Part shown: positions 51,173 to 58,884 of the stretch, piece after piece
Position numbering within the stretch: position 1 is the first letter of the stretch
Layout of the letters: each line of letters opens with the position of its first letter
Origin: Vannielia litorea
GTDB taxonomy: Bacteria > Pseudomonadota > Alphaproteobacteria > Rhodobacterales > Rhodobacteraceae
NCBI RefSeq assembly: GCF_019801175.1
Contig: NZ_JAHVJR010000001.1
Coordinates: 2,542,001 to 2,606,000 of the forward strand
Length of the DNA: 64,000 nt
Reading direction: 5' to 3'
Notes under the pieces: model-generated
The model's input: the letters and a program-made list of their open reading frames with translations, nothing else
Told to the model about the DNA's origin: nothing
Database searches by the model: none
Position numbers and translations under genes: made by a program

Positions 51173-51532
51173 TCAGCCCGCCTTGCGGTCGTCCAGCAGC
51201 GCCAGAACCTCGTCCTGCTCCTGCCCGGTCTCCCGCTTCACCGCGTCGAGCTCCTTCTTCGCCCGCCGCGCTTCCTTCGCCTGCCGCGCCGCCTCGGCCC
51301 GGTGCTTGTGCTCGCGGAACCACTCCCAGACGAAGCCGATTAGGATGCCCAGCGCGATCATCGCAAAGAGCGAAACGAACAGCGGCAGCGTGATCTGGTA
51401 GGGCAGCCCCAGCAGATCGGCCAGTTCGCCGGGCAACAGCTTCAGCGTCACCGGCTCACGGTTGGCCAGGGCAAGGGTGATGAGAACAATGGCGAGGAGG
51501 GCCAGAAAGCCCCAGCGAAGATAACGGATCAT
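51173..51532 (-). CDS. lapA: LapA-domain (DUF1049) membrane protein
   Basis: 119 residues with two membrane helices (about 6-24 and 48-70) followed by a charged coiled coil (FREHKHRAEAARQAKEARRAKKELDAVKRE). This is the LapA family; in E. coli LapA partners LapB in lipopolysaccharide assembly control. ihfB ends 9 bases upstream. Confidence 0.87.
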   Translation of the reverse strand: MIRYLRWGFLALLAIVLITLALANREPVTLKLLPGELADLLGLPYQITLPLFVSLFAMIALGILIGFVWEWFREHKHRAEAARQAKEARRAKKELDAVKRETGQEQDEVLALLDDRKAG

Positions 51533-51541
51533 GCGGGCAGA

Positions 51542-51823
51542 TTACTTGCCGTTCAGGCGGTCGCGCAAGAGCTTGCCGGTCTTGAAGAAGGGCACATGCT
51601 TCTCTTCCACGTCCACCGCCTCTCCGGTGCGCGGATTGCGGCCCACGCGGGCATCGCGTTTCTTGACCGAGAACGCCCCGAAGCCCCGAAGCTCCACACG
51701 GTCGCCGCTGGCCATCGCGCCAATGATCTCTTCGAAGATGGTGTTCACGATCCGCTCGACGTCACGCTGATAGAGATGCGGATTCTCGTCAGCGACTTTC
51801 TGAATCAATTCCGATCGGATCAT
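51542..51823 (-). CDS. ihfB: Integration host factor subunit beta
   Basis: 93 residues of the HU/IHF family. MIRSELIQKVADENPHL begins the helical base, and GRNPRTGEAVDV holds the proline that intercalates to bend DNA. Heterodimer with IHF alpha for bending at promoters, replication and recombination sites. A 218-base region without other features lies upstream. Confidence 0.94.
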   Translation of the reverse strand: MIRSELIQKVADENPHLYQRDVERIVNTIFEEIIGAMASGDRVELRGFGAFSVKKRDARVGRNPRTGEAVDVEEKHVPFFKTGKLLRDRLNGK

Positions 51824-52041
51824 GCTTCCCCCCTAAAGGACGCTTTTTCGGCCACGATTCCATGTCTGGCTTCTGCCCCGACTATAGGCACAATTTTCAG
51901 CATCCGAAACGGGGCGATTGCGTCAATTCACGTCTTTTACGCGCCCATGCTCCATTTTCCGCCTGAAAAACCAAGGCTTTGGCGGCGCAGCATGCCCTGC
52001 GCACAGGTGCCGCAACGCAGCATTGCCCGAATCGGAGGCGG

Positions 52042-53259
52042 CTAAAATCGCAGCCGTGCGATGCCGTAGAGCGCCAGCGCCAGCATGCCCGCACCGCCCA
52101 GAACATAGGGCATCCGCAGCGCCATTTCGCGGCCCAGCCCCGGCTCCGCCAGCGCCACCAGCGCCCCGCCTGCAAGCGCGCCCAGCGGCATCATGCCCCA
52201 GCCAAAGAACCGGTAGAGCGCATTCACCCGGCCCAGCAGCGCATCGGGAATGATCCGCTGCCGCCAACTCACCGTGACGATGTTCCACAGCATCGCGGCC
52301 ACCGCCTCCAGCACCAGCGCCAGGCCGGCCAGCAGCGGCGAGGCGCCAAGCCCCAGCATGAAGAACGGCAGCGGCATAAGGCAAAGCGCCAGCCGCACCG
52401 TGGCCGTCGCCCCGAAGCGCGCGCTGACTCGCGGCCCGAGCACTCCGCCCAGCACCGCCCCGCCCGCGCCCACCGCCAGCAACACCCCATGCCCCGCCGC
52501 CGACAGTCCGAGAATCTCTTGGCTGAAGAGCACCAGCACCGTGAGAGACGCCATGTGGACAAAATTGATCAGTCCCAGCATCACCGCCAGCCGAAAGAGC
52601 AGCGCCTGCCCGCGCAGCCAGCGCCAGCCCTCGCCCAACTCCTCCCATAGTCGCCGCCGCGTCGGCGCCACCCGCCGCGGCACCGAGATCGCCCAAACCA
52701 GCCAGGCGGCCAGCGCGAATGTCACCGCATCGAGCAAAAACGGCGCAGGCACAGCCCAGGCAATGAGCAGACCTGCCAGCGGCGGCCCCACGAAATGCCC
52801 TGCCACCTGCTCAGCGCTCCAGAGCTGTCCGTTCGCCGCCTCCAGATCGCCCGGCTCCACTACTGCGGGCAAAAAGGTCTGCGCGGCGTTGTCCCGCACC
52901 ACCTCGGCACTGCCGAGCAAAAACGCCAGCCCCGCCAGCGCCATCACCGGCAAGGCTCCGCCGCCCTCGGGCATCCGCAGCGCCAGCGCCACGATTCCCA
53001 TCGTCAACAGCACCCGGAGCACATCGGCCCGCACCATCAGCGCCCGCCGGTCCGACCGGTCCACCACCGCCCCCGCCGGGATCGCAAACAGCATCCACGG
53101 CAGGGAGCCGGCAAAGGGCACCAGCGCGATCAGCAGCGGGTCGCGGGTCAACAGCGTCGCCAGCCACGGCACCGCCAGAGCCGAGACCCCGTCTCCGAGA
53201 TTCGAGACCGAAGTGGCAGAAAACAGCAGGCGGAAATTTCGGTTGCGGGCCAAAAGCAT
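52042..53259 (-). CDS. Major facilitator superfamily exporter (MFS_3, EntS-like)
   Basis: 405 residues, twelve predicted helices. It begins NRNFRLLFSATSVSNLGDGVSALAVPWLATLL and has GAVVDRSDRRALMVRADVLR between TM2 and TM3, the pattern of the EntS/MFS_3 group of drug or siderophore exporters. It is a lone gene inserted between ihfB and rpsA. Substrate unknown. Confidence 0.86.
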   Translation of the reverse strand: MLLARNRNFRLLFSATSVSNLGDGVSALAVPWLATLLTRDPLLIALVPFAGSLPWMLFAIPAGAVVDRSDRRALMVRADVLRVLLTMGIVALALRMPEGGGALPVMALAGLAFLLGSAEVVRDNAAQTFLPAVVEPGDLEAANGQLWSAEQVAGHFVGPPLAGLLIAWAVPAPFLLDAVTFALAAWLVWAISVPRRVAPTRRRLWEELGEGWRWLRGQALLFRLAVMLGLINFVHMASLTVLVLFSQEILGLSAAGHGVLLAVGAGGAVLGGVLGPRVSARFGATATVRLALCLMPLPFFMLGLGASPLLAGLALVLEAVAAMLWNIVTVSWRQRIIPDALLGRVNALYRFFGWGMMPLGALAGGALVALAEPGLGREMALRMPYVLGGAGMLALALYGIARLRF

Positions 53260-53474
53260 GGCGCCAACCAGCCATGAAACTGCCCGAGCCGCAAGCCTTG
53301 CCGCACACCCGCCGCGCCGCTACACAGCCCCCATCAATGGAGATTTGATGCACTGATGGTTCTGCCGGCACCCCGCTGAGGTGCCACCCCGGGCACCCGC
53401 CCACGCGCAGCCCGCCCTCGCGGCGGCAGCTGGCCCTGTGCCTCCATGACACCCAACATCACGGGATCAAACCA

Positions 53475-53912
53475 TTGATACGACCCTACTCTCCCGGCGA
53501 CGACGACGACGCCATCGTGCGCATCTTCACCCAAGCCAGCCGCCTCGCGCATGGCTTTCTGGGCGAAGATTTCATCCGCAAGGCCGCAGAAGAGGTGCGC
53601 AGCCTCTACCTGCCCAATGCCGAAACCCATGTCTGGGATGATGGCAACGGGCCACGCGGCTTCATCGCCCTCATCCCCGGCACACCTACCGAGGTCGGCG
53701 GCTTCTTCATGGACCCGGCCCACCGCGGCCAAGGTCACGGCAGGGCGCTGATGGATGACGCGCTCCGCCGCAAGTGCACGCTCGAGCTCGACGTTTTCAA
53801 GCGAAACGAGATCGGCCGCCGCTTCTACGCCCGCTACGGCTTCACCGAACTGGGCGAACGGCACGACCCGCGCTTCGATCAGCCGGTCCTCCGCCTGCGC
53901 TCCCCGGGCTGA
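53475..53912 (+). CDS. GNAT-family N-acetyltransferase (YjaB-like)
   Basis: 145 residues from a TTG start; no in-frame ATG or GTG gives a full domain. Begins MIRPYSPGDDDDAIVRIFTQAS when initiated with methionine. Acetyl-CoA loop: FFMDPAHRGQGHGRALMDDAL; end FYARYGFTELGERHDPRFDQPVLRLR. Similar to YjaB/YiaC-type enzymes. GGGA about 11 bases upstream is a modest ribosome site. Convergent with rpsA, with a hairpin after its stop. Confidence 0.82.
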   Translation: MIRPYSPGDDDDAIVRIFTQASRLAHGFLGEDFIRKAAEEVRSLYLPNAETHVWDDGNGPRGFIALIPGTPTEVGGFFMDPAHRGQGHGRALMDDALRRKCTLELDVFKRNEIGRRFYARYGFTELGERHDPRFDQPVLRLRSPG

Positions 53913-53922
53913 CCAAAACCCC

Positions 53923-53951
53923 GTGGCGCCTGCCCACCCGGTGGGCGCCAC
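53923..53951 (+). terminator. Hairpin after the acetyltransferase gene, possible terminator
   Basis: Perfect 8-bp stem GTGGCGCC / GGCGCCAC with a 13-base loop, 10 bases after the stop, followed by CCTCTTGCATTTTCTT. The T-rich part is delayed and broken, so termination may be weak. Confidence 0.45.
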
Positions 53952-54110
53952 CCTCTTGCATTTTCTTGCTGAAAATTCTCCAACCCGCCCCCGCCGCCCG
54001 TGCACCGGCCGAAAGCCGGGCATCACGGTGCCATTCTGCGCCGGGGCGGCGCGGGGTGGGCGGGTGGGAGCGCCGCCCCCGCGCCCGGTCCAACACAAGA
54101 CCGGCCCAAC

Positions 54111-54142
54111 AAAAAAGGGCCCCCGCCAGCAGCGGAGGCCCC
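54111..54142 (-). terminator. Rho-independent terminator of rpsA
   Basis: On the minus strand GGGCCTCCGC / GCGGGGGCCC (one G-U pair) is followed by TTTTTT at 54116-54111. It starts about 33 bases after the rpsA stop. A smaller hairpin, CGGGC-GTAAA-GCCCG, lies just ahead of it. Confidence 0.85.
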
Positions 54143-54174
54143 AAATCTTTCGGGCTTTACGCCCGGCTGAAGGA

Positions 54175-55854
54175 TCAGTCGTCCTTGTTCAGCGCGGCGC
54201 CCAGGATGTCGCCTAGCGAGGCACCGGAGTCCGACGAGCCATACTGCTCCACGGCTTCCTTCTCCTCGGCGATCTCGCGTGCCTTGATCGACAGGCCCAG
54301 ACGGCGGGTCTTGCTGTCCACGTTGGTCACGCGCACATCCACCTTGTCGCCCACGCCAAAGCGCTCGGGGCGCTGCTCGGCACGGTCGCGGCTCAGGTCG
54401 GAGCGGCGGATGAAGGACTTCATGCCCTCGTACTCCACCTCAACGCCACCATCCTCGATCGCGGTCACTTCCACGGTGATGATGTCGCCACGCTTCACGC
54501 CACCAACGGCCTCGGCGAACTTGTCACCGCCCAGCGCCTTGATGGAGAGCGAGATGCGCTCCTTGTCCACGTCGGTCTCGGTAACAACGGCCTTGACCAC
54601 GTCGCCCTTGCGGTACGACTGGATCGCATCCTCGCCACGCTCGTCCCAGCTGATGTCGGAGAGGTGAACCATGCCGTCGATGTCGCCCGGCAGGCCGATG
54701 AACAGACCGAACTCGGTGATGTTCTTGACCTCGCCCTCGACCTCGGTGCCCTCGGGATGGGTCTCGGAGAAGACCTCCCACGGGTTGCGCATGGTCTGCT
54801 TGAGACCCAGCGACACACGGCGCTTGGCGCTATCGATCTCCAGCACCATGACTTCCACTTCCTGCGAGGTGGAGACGATCTTGCCGGGGTGCACGTTCTT
54901 CTTGGTCCAAGACATTTCGGACACGTGAACAAGGCCCTCGACGCCCGGCTCCAGCTCGACGAACGCACCGTAGTCGGTGATGTTGGTCACGCGGCCGGTG
55001 TGCACCGAATCCAGCGGGAACTTGGCTTCCACGGTATCCCACGGATCGTCCTGCAGCTGCTTCATGCCGAGGCTGATGCGGTGAGTCTCTTTGTTGATCT
55101 TGATGACCTGCACCTTGATCGTCTCGCCGATAGAGAGGATCTCGGAGGGGTGGTTCACACGGCGCCATGCCATGTCGGTCACGTGCAGCAGGCCGTCGAC
55201 ACCGCCGAGGTCCACGAAGGCACCGTATTCGGTGATGTTCTTCACCACGCCGTCGACCGTCTGGCCTTCGGAGAGGTTGCCGATCACCTCGGCGCGCTGC
55301 TCGGCGCGGGACTCTTCGAGGATCGCACGGCGCGATACCACGATGTTGCCACGGCGACGGTCCATCTTCAGAATCTGGAACGGCTGCTTGAGGCCCATCA
55401 GCGGGCCGGCGTCGCGCACGGGGCGCACGTCAACCTGGGAGCCGGGCAGGAAGGCCACGGCGCCGCCGAGATCGACGGTAAAGCCACCCTTCACGCGGCC
55501 AAAGATGGCGCCTTCAACGCGCTCTTCGTCGGCGTAAGCCTTCTCCAGACGGTCCCAAGCCTCTTCGCGGCGGGCCTTGTCACGGGAGATCGAAGCCTCG
55601 CCGCGGGCGTTCTCGACGCGATCGAGGAACACCTCGACCTCGTCACCGACGGCCAGCTCGGGGGCTTCACCGGGGTTGGCGAATTCTTTCAGATCAACGC
55701 GGCCTTCCATCTTGTAGCCCACGTCGATGATGGCTTGGCCCGCCTCGATGGCGATGACCTTGCCTTTGACAACAGAGCCCTCGTCGGGCGTGTCAATCTC
55801 GAAGCTTTCGGAAAGGAGGGCTTCGAATTCCTCCATGGATGCGTTCTGAGCCAT
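54175..55854 (-). CDS. rpsA: 30S ribosomal protein S1
   Basis: 559 residues with six S1 RNA-binding repeats. The first two bind the ribosome and the others bind mRNA. Repeats are visible as GKVIAIEAGQAIIDVGYKMEGRVDL, VKNITEYGAFVDLGGVDGLLHVTDMAW, VTNITDYGAFVELEPGVEGLVHVSEMSW and VKNITEFGLFIGLPGDIDGMVHLSDISW. The acidic end LNKDD is typical. AAGGA lies 12 bases before the ATG. Upstream is a 260-base leader holding a terminator-like hairpin. Its conserved neighbours cmk and ihfB are separated by accessory genes here. Confidence 0.97.
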   Translation of the reverse strand: MAQNASMEEFEALLSESFEIDTPDEGSVVKGKVIAIEAGQAIIDVGYKMEGRVDLKEFANPGEAPELAVGDEVEVFLDRVENARGEASISRDKARREEAWDRLEKAYADEERVEGAIFGRVKGGFTVDLGGAVAFLPGSQVDVRPVRDAGPLMGLKQPFQILKMDRRRGNIVVSRRAILEESRAEQRAEVIGNLSEGQTVDGVVKNITEYGAFVDLGGVDGLLHVTDMAWRRVNHPSEILSIGETIKVQVIKINKETHRISLGMKQLQDDPWDTVEAKFPLDSVHTGRVTNITDYGAFVELEPGVEGLVHVSEMSWTKKNVHPGKIVSTSQEVEVMVLEIDSAKRRVSLGLKQTMRNPWEVFSETHPEGTEVEGEVKNITEFGLFIGLPGDIDGMVHLSDISWDERGEDAIQSYRKGDVVKAVVTETDVDKERISLSIKALGGDKFAEAVGGVKRGDIITVEVTAIEDGGVEVEYEGMKSFIRRSDLSRDRAEQRPERFGVGDKVDVRVTNVDSKTRRLGLSIKAREIAEEKEAVEQYGSSDSGASLGDILGAALNKDD

Positions 55855-55957
55855 GTGGCGTGTATATCCTTACTAGTGGTTTCTGGCCGTGCGGTTGTCT
55901 CCGCCGGTCTTGGGGTTGGTCTGATGCCGTTCGGCGCTGCCGGAAAAGAACAGGGGC

Positions 55958-55991
55958 AAAAACAATACAGGGCCGGAAGGCTCCGACCCTG
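55958..55991 (-). other. Terminator-like hairpin in the rpsA leader
   Basis: On the minus strand CAGGG-T-CGGA / TCCG-G-CCCTG (55991-55968; nine Watson-Crick pairs, one G-U) is followed by TATTGTTTTTG. It lies about 105-135 bases upstream of the rpsA ATG. It could stop leftward transcripts coming from the BLUF side or act as an attenuator in the rpsA leader. It also sits 124 bases before the rightward hydrolase gene, which it would not affect. Confidence 0.55.
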
Positions 55992-56114
55992 CCCGAGTTC
56001 TCCGCCAGCAGCTCTCACGGCGGCTTGACGAAGGGGCGTTTAGCCGCTCAAACGCCGCATGGCAAGGGGTTTCACCGCTTTTCGGCGGCCCCGCGCCGCC
56101 CTAAGGTCGCGCCC

Positions 56115-57002
56115 ATGCGTGCCCTCCTCGCCCCCCTCCTCCTGCTCGCCGCCTGCGCCGCGCCGCCCGCCCTGCCCGAGGGCGAGAGCCCGCTTGCGAT
56201 CAACCCGGCCCGATCCGCCCAGATTGAGGCCGCGCCGCGGCTCACCGTGATGATCCCCGGCGCCCTCGCCTCGGTCGATATCTTCGCCCCCACCAACCAT
56301 TGGGCCGCGCGCGGCCGCGGCCTCGCCTACTACCGCTTTCCGGGGATGGACGGCCTGCCGCTCGACCACCAGCTCTCGATCACCGGCGCAGCAGAAGAAA
56401 TCGCCCGCTTCGCCCGCCGCTACCCCGACAAGGACCTCACCCTCGTCGGCTACTCCGCCGGCGGTGCGATTGCGCTGGAGGCCGCGGCCCTGCTCGCGCC
56501 CCGCCCCGTCACCGTGGCGGCTATCTCACCCTCGCCCGAGCACGCGGGCGGGATGGAGACCATATTGCGCGGCGCGGGCGACGTGATCTCAGCTGCCACC
56601 CGCGCCGAGCGCTTCACCCGCAAGGCCATCTGGGACGAATACTGGAAGACCCTGCTCTACGGCCGCAACAACCGCGCCGACCCCGGCTTTTCGGAGCAGA
56701 TCGAGACCCTCTCCGCCGAGCACGCCCCGCAAATCTCCGATCCGAGCCCTGCACTGGTGCGGGCCCATTCCGCCAGCCTGCGCCGCTGGGAGTTGTCCGA
56801 AGGCGCCGACCTGAGCCACGCCCGCATCGGTTTCTTCGTCGGCCTCGAAGACCCGGTATTTTCGACCCGGCAGACAGACACGCTCCGCCGCCGCGCAGGC
56901 GGCGGGCGGCTCATCGGCTTTGCGGATGACGGGCACCTGCTCCTGCTGACCCGCAAGAGCCTCTTCGCCCATGTGCTGAGGTTCGTCGAGGCCGCGCCCT
57001 AG
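56115..57002 (+). CDS. Lipoprotein alpha/beta hydrolase
   Basis: 295 residues with a lipoprotein signal MRALLAPLLLLAAC (lipid-bearing cysteine at 14). Nucleophile elbow LVGYSAGG with Ser114; likely acid in FFVGLEDPVF and His in DDGHLLLL. Ester- or amide-cleaving enzyme attached to a membrane facing the periplasm. The open frame continues upstream over the rpsA start but the lipobox fixes the start at 56115. It runs convergent with the BLUF gene, 10 bases apart. Confidence 0.82.
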   Translation: MRALLAPLLLLAACAAPPALPEGESPLAINPARSAQIEAAPRLTVMIPGALASVDIFAPTNHWAARGRGLAYYRFPGMDGLPLDHQLSITGAAEEIARFARRYPDKDLTLVGYSAGGAIALEAAALLAPRPVTVAAISPSPEHAGGMETILRGAGDVISAATRAERFTRKAIWDEYWKTLLYGRNNRADPGFSEQIETLSAEHAPQISDPSPALVRAHSASLRRWELSEGADLSHARIGFFVGLEDPVFSTRQTDTLRRRAGGGRLIGFADDGHLLLLTRKSLFAHVLRFVEAAP

Positions 57003-57012
57003 CCTTGCGGAC

Positions 57013-57507
57013 CTACCGGCCCCGCGCCGCCGAAAGCCGCTTGATCCACGCGTCCATGCTCTCGGTCGGCTTGCGGCTGTAGGGCGAGGCGCCGCCCCAT
57101 TCGGCCTCGCTGTGCGACTGCTCGATCATCTTGCCCCAGATCTCCCGCGCCTTCGCCGGGCTGATCATCGGGCGGCTGTTGTCTTCCTCTAAGGAGATTC
57201 CCAGCACGTCCTCGGCCACGTAGTCGTAGCCCATCGCCCACTCGGCAAAGGGCGAGGGCGCATCGCCATCTTCCGAGATCAGCACCTCCACCTCGCTGTG
57301 GCGCGGGTCGGCGCTGATCCGTTCCATCAGCGGCAGCACCTCGACACGCGGCCCATGCAGCGCCTGAAAGAACTGCCCGCGTCCGCGCCACAGATAACCC
57401 GTGATGCCCTTGGCGGCGTTGAACTCCAGCGCCTTGAGGAGAATGTCGAGATCGGAATCGCCAAATTCCTCTTCATTTGCGATCGAACGATAGAGCAACT
57501 GATGCAT
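57013..57507 (-). CDS. Stand-alone BLUF-domain blue-light sensor
   Basis: 164 residues. Residues 1-93 are a BLUF domain binding FAD. The photocycle residues are Y6, N30 (FNAAKGITG) and Q48 (FFQALHGP); the spacings 24 and 18 equal those of AppA Y21, N45 and Q63. W90 and M92 (FAEWAMGYD) match the W/M pair of AppA. The usual glutamate in LEGP is histidine. The C-terminal 70 residues have no output domain and end in a basic helix, so it should signal by protein contact. An 11-bp repeat array lies upstream, between it and cmk. Confidence 0.88.
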   Translation of the reverse strand: MHQLLYRSIANEEEFGDSDLDILLKALEFNAAKGITGYLWRGRGQFFQALHGPRVEVLPLMERISADPRHSEVEVLISEDGDAPSPFAEWAMGYDYVAEDVLGISLEEDNSRPMISPAKAREIWGKMIEQSHSEAEWGGASPYSRKPTESMDAWIKRLSAARGR

Positions 57508-57702
57508 GTCCGGTGTGGTCCTTCTGCCTTTCTTCCTCACGGTCTCACCCGGTTCTGGGGGCCAAGAACAGAAAAGGGATTCTGCTCTCGGGGGCAATAT
57601 TCTTTGTTCAGGTCTGGTTAACTTTTTCGCGTCACCCGGCGCGAGGATGTCAACTGACACTCCCTCGCATGGTTAACCCCGCGAGCGCTGCGTCTTTTGA
57701 CA

Positions 57703-57742
57703 TATGCATAAGATGTGCATGGAATGTGCATCAGTTGTGCAT
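57703..57742. repeat. Four-unit 11-bp direct repeat array upstream of the BLUF gene
   Basis: Four heptamers, TATGCAT (57703), TGTGCAT (57714), TGTGCAT (57725) and TGTGCAT (57736), are spaced exactly 11 bp apart with unrelated 4-base spacers. On the strand of the BLUF gene they read ATGCACA-N4 three times and then ATGCATA. The array begins 196 bases upstream of the BLUF ATG and ends 53 bases past the cmk stop. A hairpin GGCGG-ATTT-CCGCC (57743-57756) touches it. One-turn spacing suggests cooperative protein binding on one face of DNA. Confidence 0.75.
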
Positions 57743-57794
57743 GGCGGATTTCCGCCTGCCGATTTACGCAACACCAGCGTTAACCCTGAATTTT

Positions 57795-58406
57795 CTAGTT
57801 TACTTTCAGCCGGATAGCCGTACGCGCCCGGTCAAGCGCCTCGTCTATGCTCAGCTCCGTGGTATCCAGCTCCACCGCATCCGCGGCTGCCACCATCGGC
57901 GCCGCATCCCGGCTCGCATCCCGCTCGTCCCGCGCCTTCACATCGGCCAGAACCTGCTCCCGCGTCACCGCGTGGCCCTTGCCCTGAAGCTCCAGAAACC
58001 GCCGTTCCGCACGGGCCTCGGCGCTGGCGGTGACAAAGAGCTTCACCTCCGCATCGGGGCAGATCACCGTGCCAATATCGCGCCCGTCCAGCACCGCGCC
58101 ACCCTCGCGGCGGGCAAAATTGCGCTGAAATTCCAGCAGCTTCTCCCGCACTTCCGGGTCGGCGGCCACACGGCTCGCGGCCTGGGCCACCTCGGGCGTG
58201 CGCAGCGCATCTTCGGGGGTCAGATCATCGGGGGTGAGCGCCTCTGCCGCCTCCACCGGGTCGGCCCCCGCCAGCACCTTGGCCCCCACCGCACGGTAGA
58301 GCAGGCCGGTATCAAGATGCGCGAGGCCAAACTCCTTGGCGACGGCCTTCGAGATCGTCCCCTTCCCCGCCGCAGCCGGCCCGTCGATGGCCACCGTGAT
58401 TTTCAT
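57795..58406 (-). CDS. cmk: Cytidylate kinase
   Basis: 203 residues. P-loop KITVAIDGPAAAGKGTISKAVA, then LDTGLLYRAVG and VLDGRDIGTVICPDA (nucleoside site), and the lid RRFLELQGKG. Phosphorylates CMP/dCMP. The ATG at 58406 has GAGGG upstream; an ATG 15 bases earlier lacks a site. In many Rhodobacteraceae aroA, cmk and rpsA form one block. Confidence 0.95.
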   Translation of the reverse strand: MKITVAIDGPAAAGKGTISKAVAKEFGLAHLDTGLLYRAVGAKVLAGADPVEAAEALTPDDLTPEDALRTPEVAQAASRVAADPEVREKLLEFQRNFARREGGAVLDGRDIGTVICPDAEVKLFVTASAEARAERRFLELQGKGHAVTREQVLADVKARDERDASRDAAPMVAAADAVELDTTELSIDEALDRARTAIRLKVN

Positions 58407-58479
58407 CGCGCCCTCATTCATGCAGTTGCAGACCGGTCGCCCGGTTAACCTTTCGCTTACCCTGCCCGCTCCCGGCGGC

Positions 58480-58884
58480 TCAATCCACCCGTGTCGTCAG
58501 GTCAGGGTCATAGCCCTCCGCCCGCCGCACACCGCCCGGAATCTCGTAGTAATCGCCCTTGTCGGCGCAAAAGATATGTCCCTTGGTCTCCAGCCCCGTC
58601 GGCCCGTCCAGCGTGCCCGCCATGATCGAGATATTGGCCCCCGCGCCATCCCAGAACAGCTGGCTCCCGCAGGTGCCGCAAAACCCGCGCCGGGCATCGT
58701 CCGACGAGGTGAACCACTTCGGTTCGCCCATGATTGCAAGGCTTTCGCGCGGCACAGAGGTGGCCGAAACATAGTGCCCCGTGGTCTTGCGGCACTGGCT
58801 GCAATGGCAGGCGATCACCGGTCGCCACGGCCCTTCCGAGGCATAGGTCACCGCCCCGCACAGGCACCCGCCCGTCAGCCTCAT
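58480..58884 (-). CDS. GFA-family (glutathione-dependent formaldehyde-activating-like) zinc protein
   Basis: 134 residues of the GFA/CENP-V family. Zinc ligands: GGCLCGAVTY, ACHCSQCRK and GFCGTCGSQLFW. Function beyond a zinc fold is unproven for most members. The ATG overlaps the aroA stop as ATGA, so it is co-translated with aroA. It lies between aroA and cmk. Confidence 0.87.
   Translation of the reverse strand: MRLTGGCLCGAVTYASEGPWRPVIACHCSQCRKTTGHYVSATSVPRESLAIMGEPKWFTSSDDARRGFCGTCGSQLFWDGAGANISIMAGTLDGPTGLETKGHIFCADKGDYYEIPGGVRRAEGYDPDLTTRVD

Noticed and set aside
57617..57783. Three GTTAAC sequences near the BLUF gene as CtrA sites
   Set aside because: None is followed by a second TTAA half at the 7-base spacing, so the CtrA consensus is not met.
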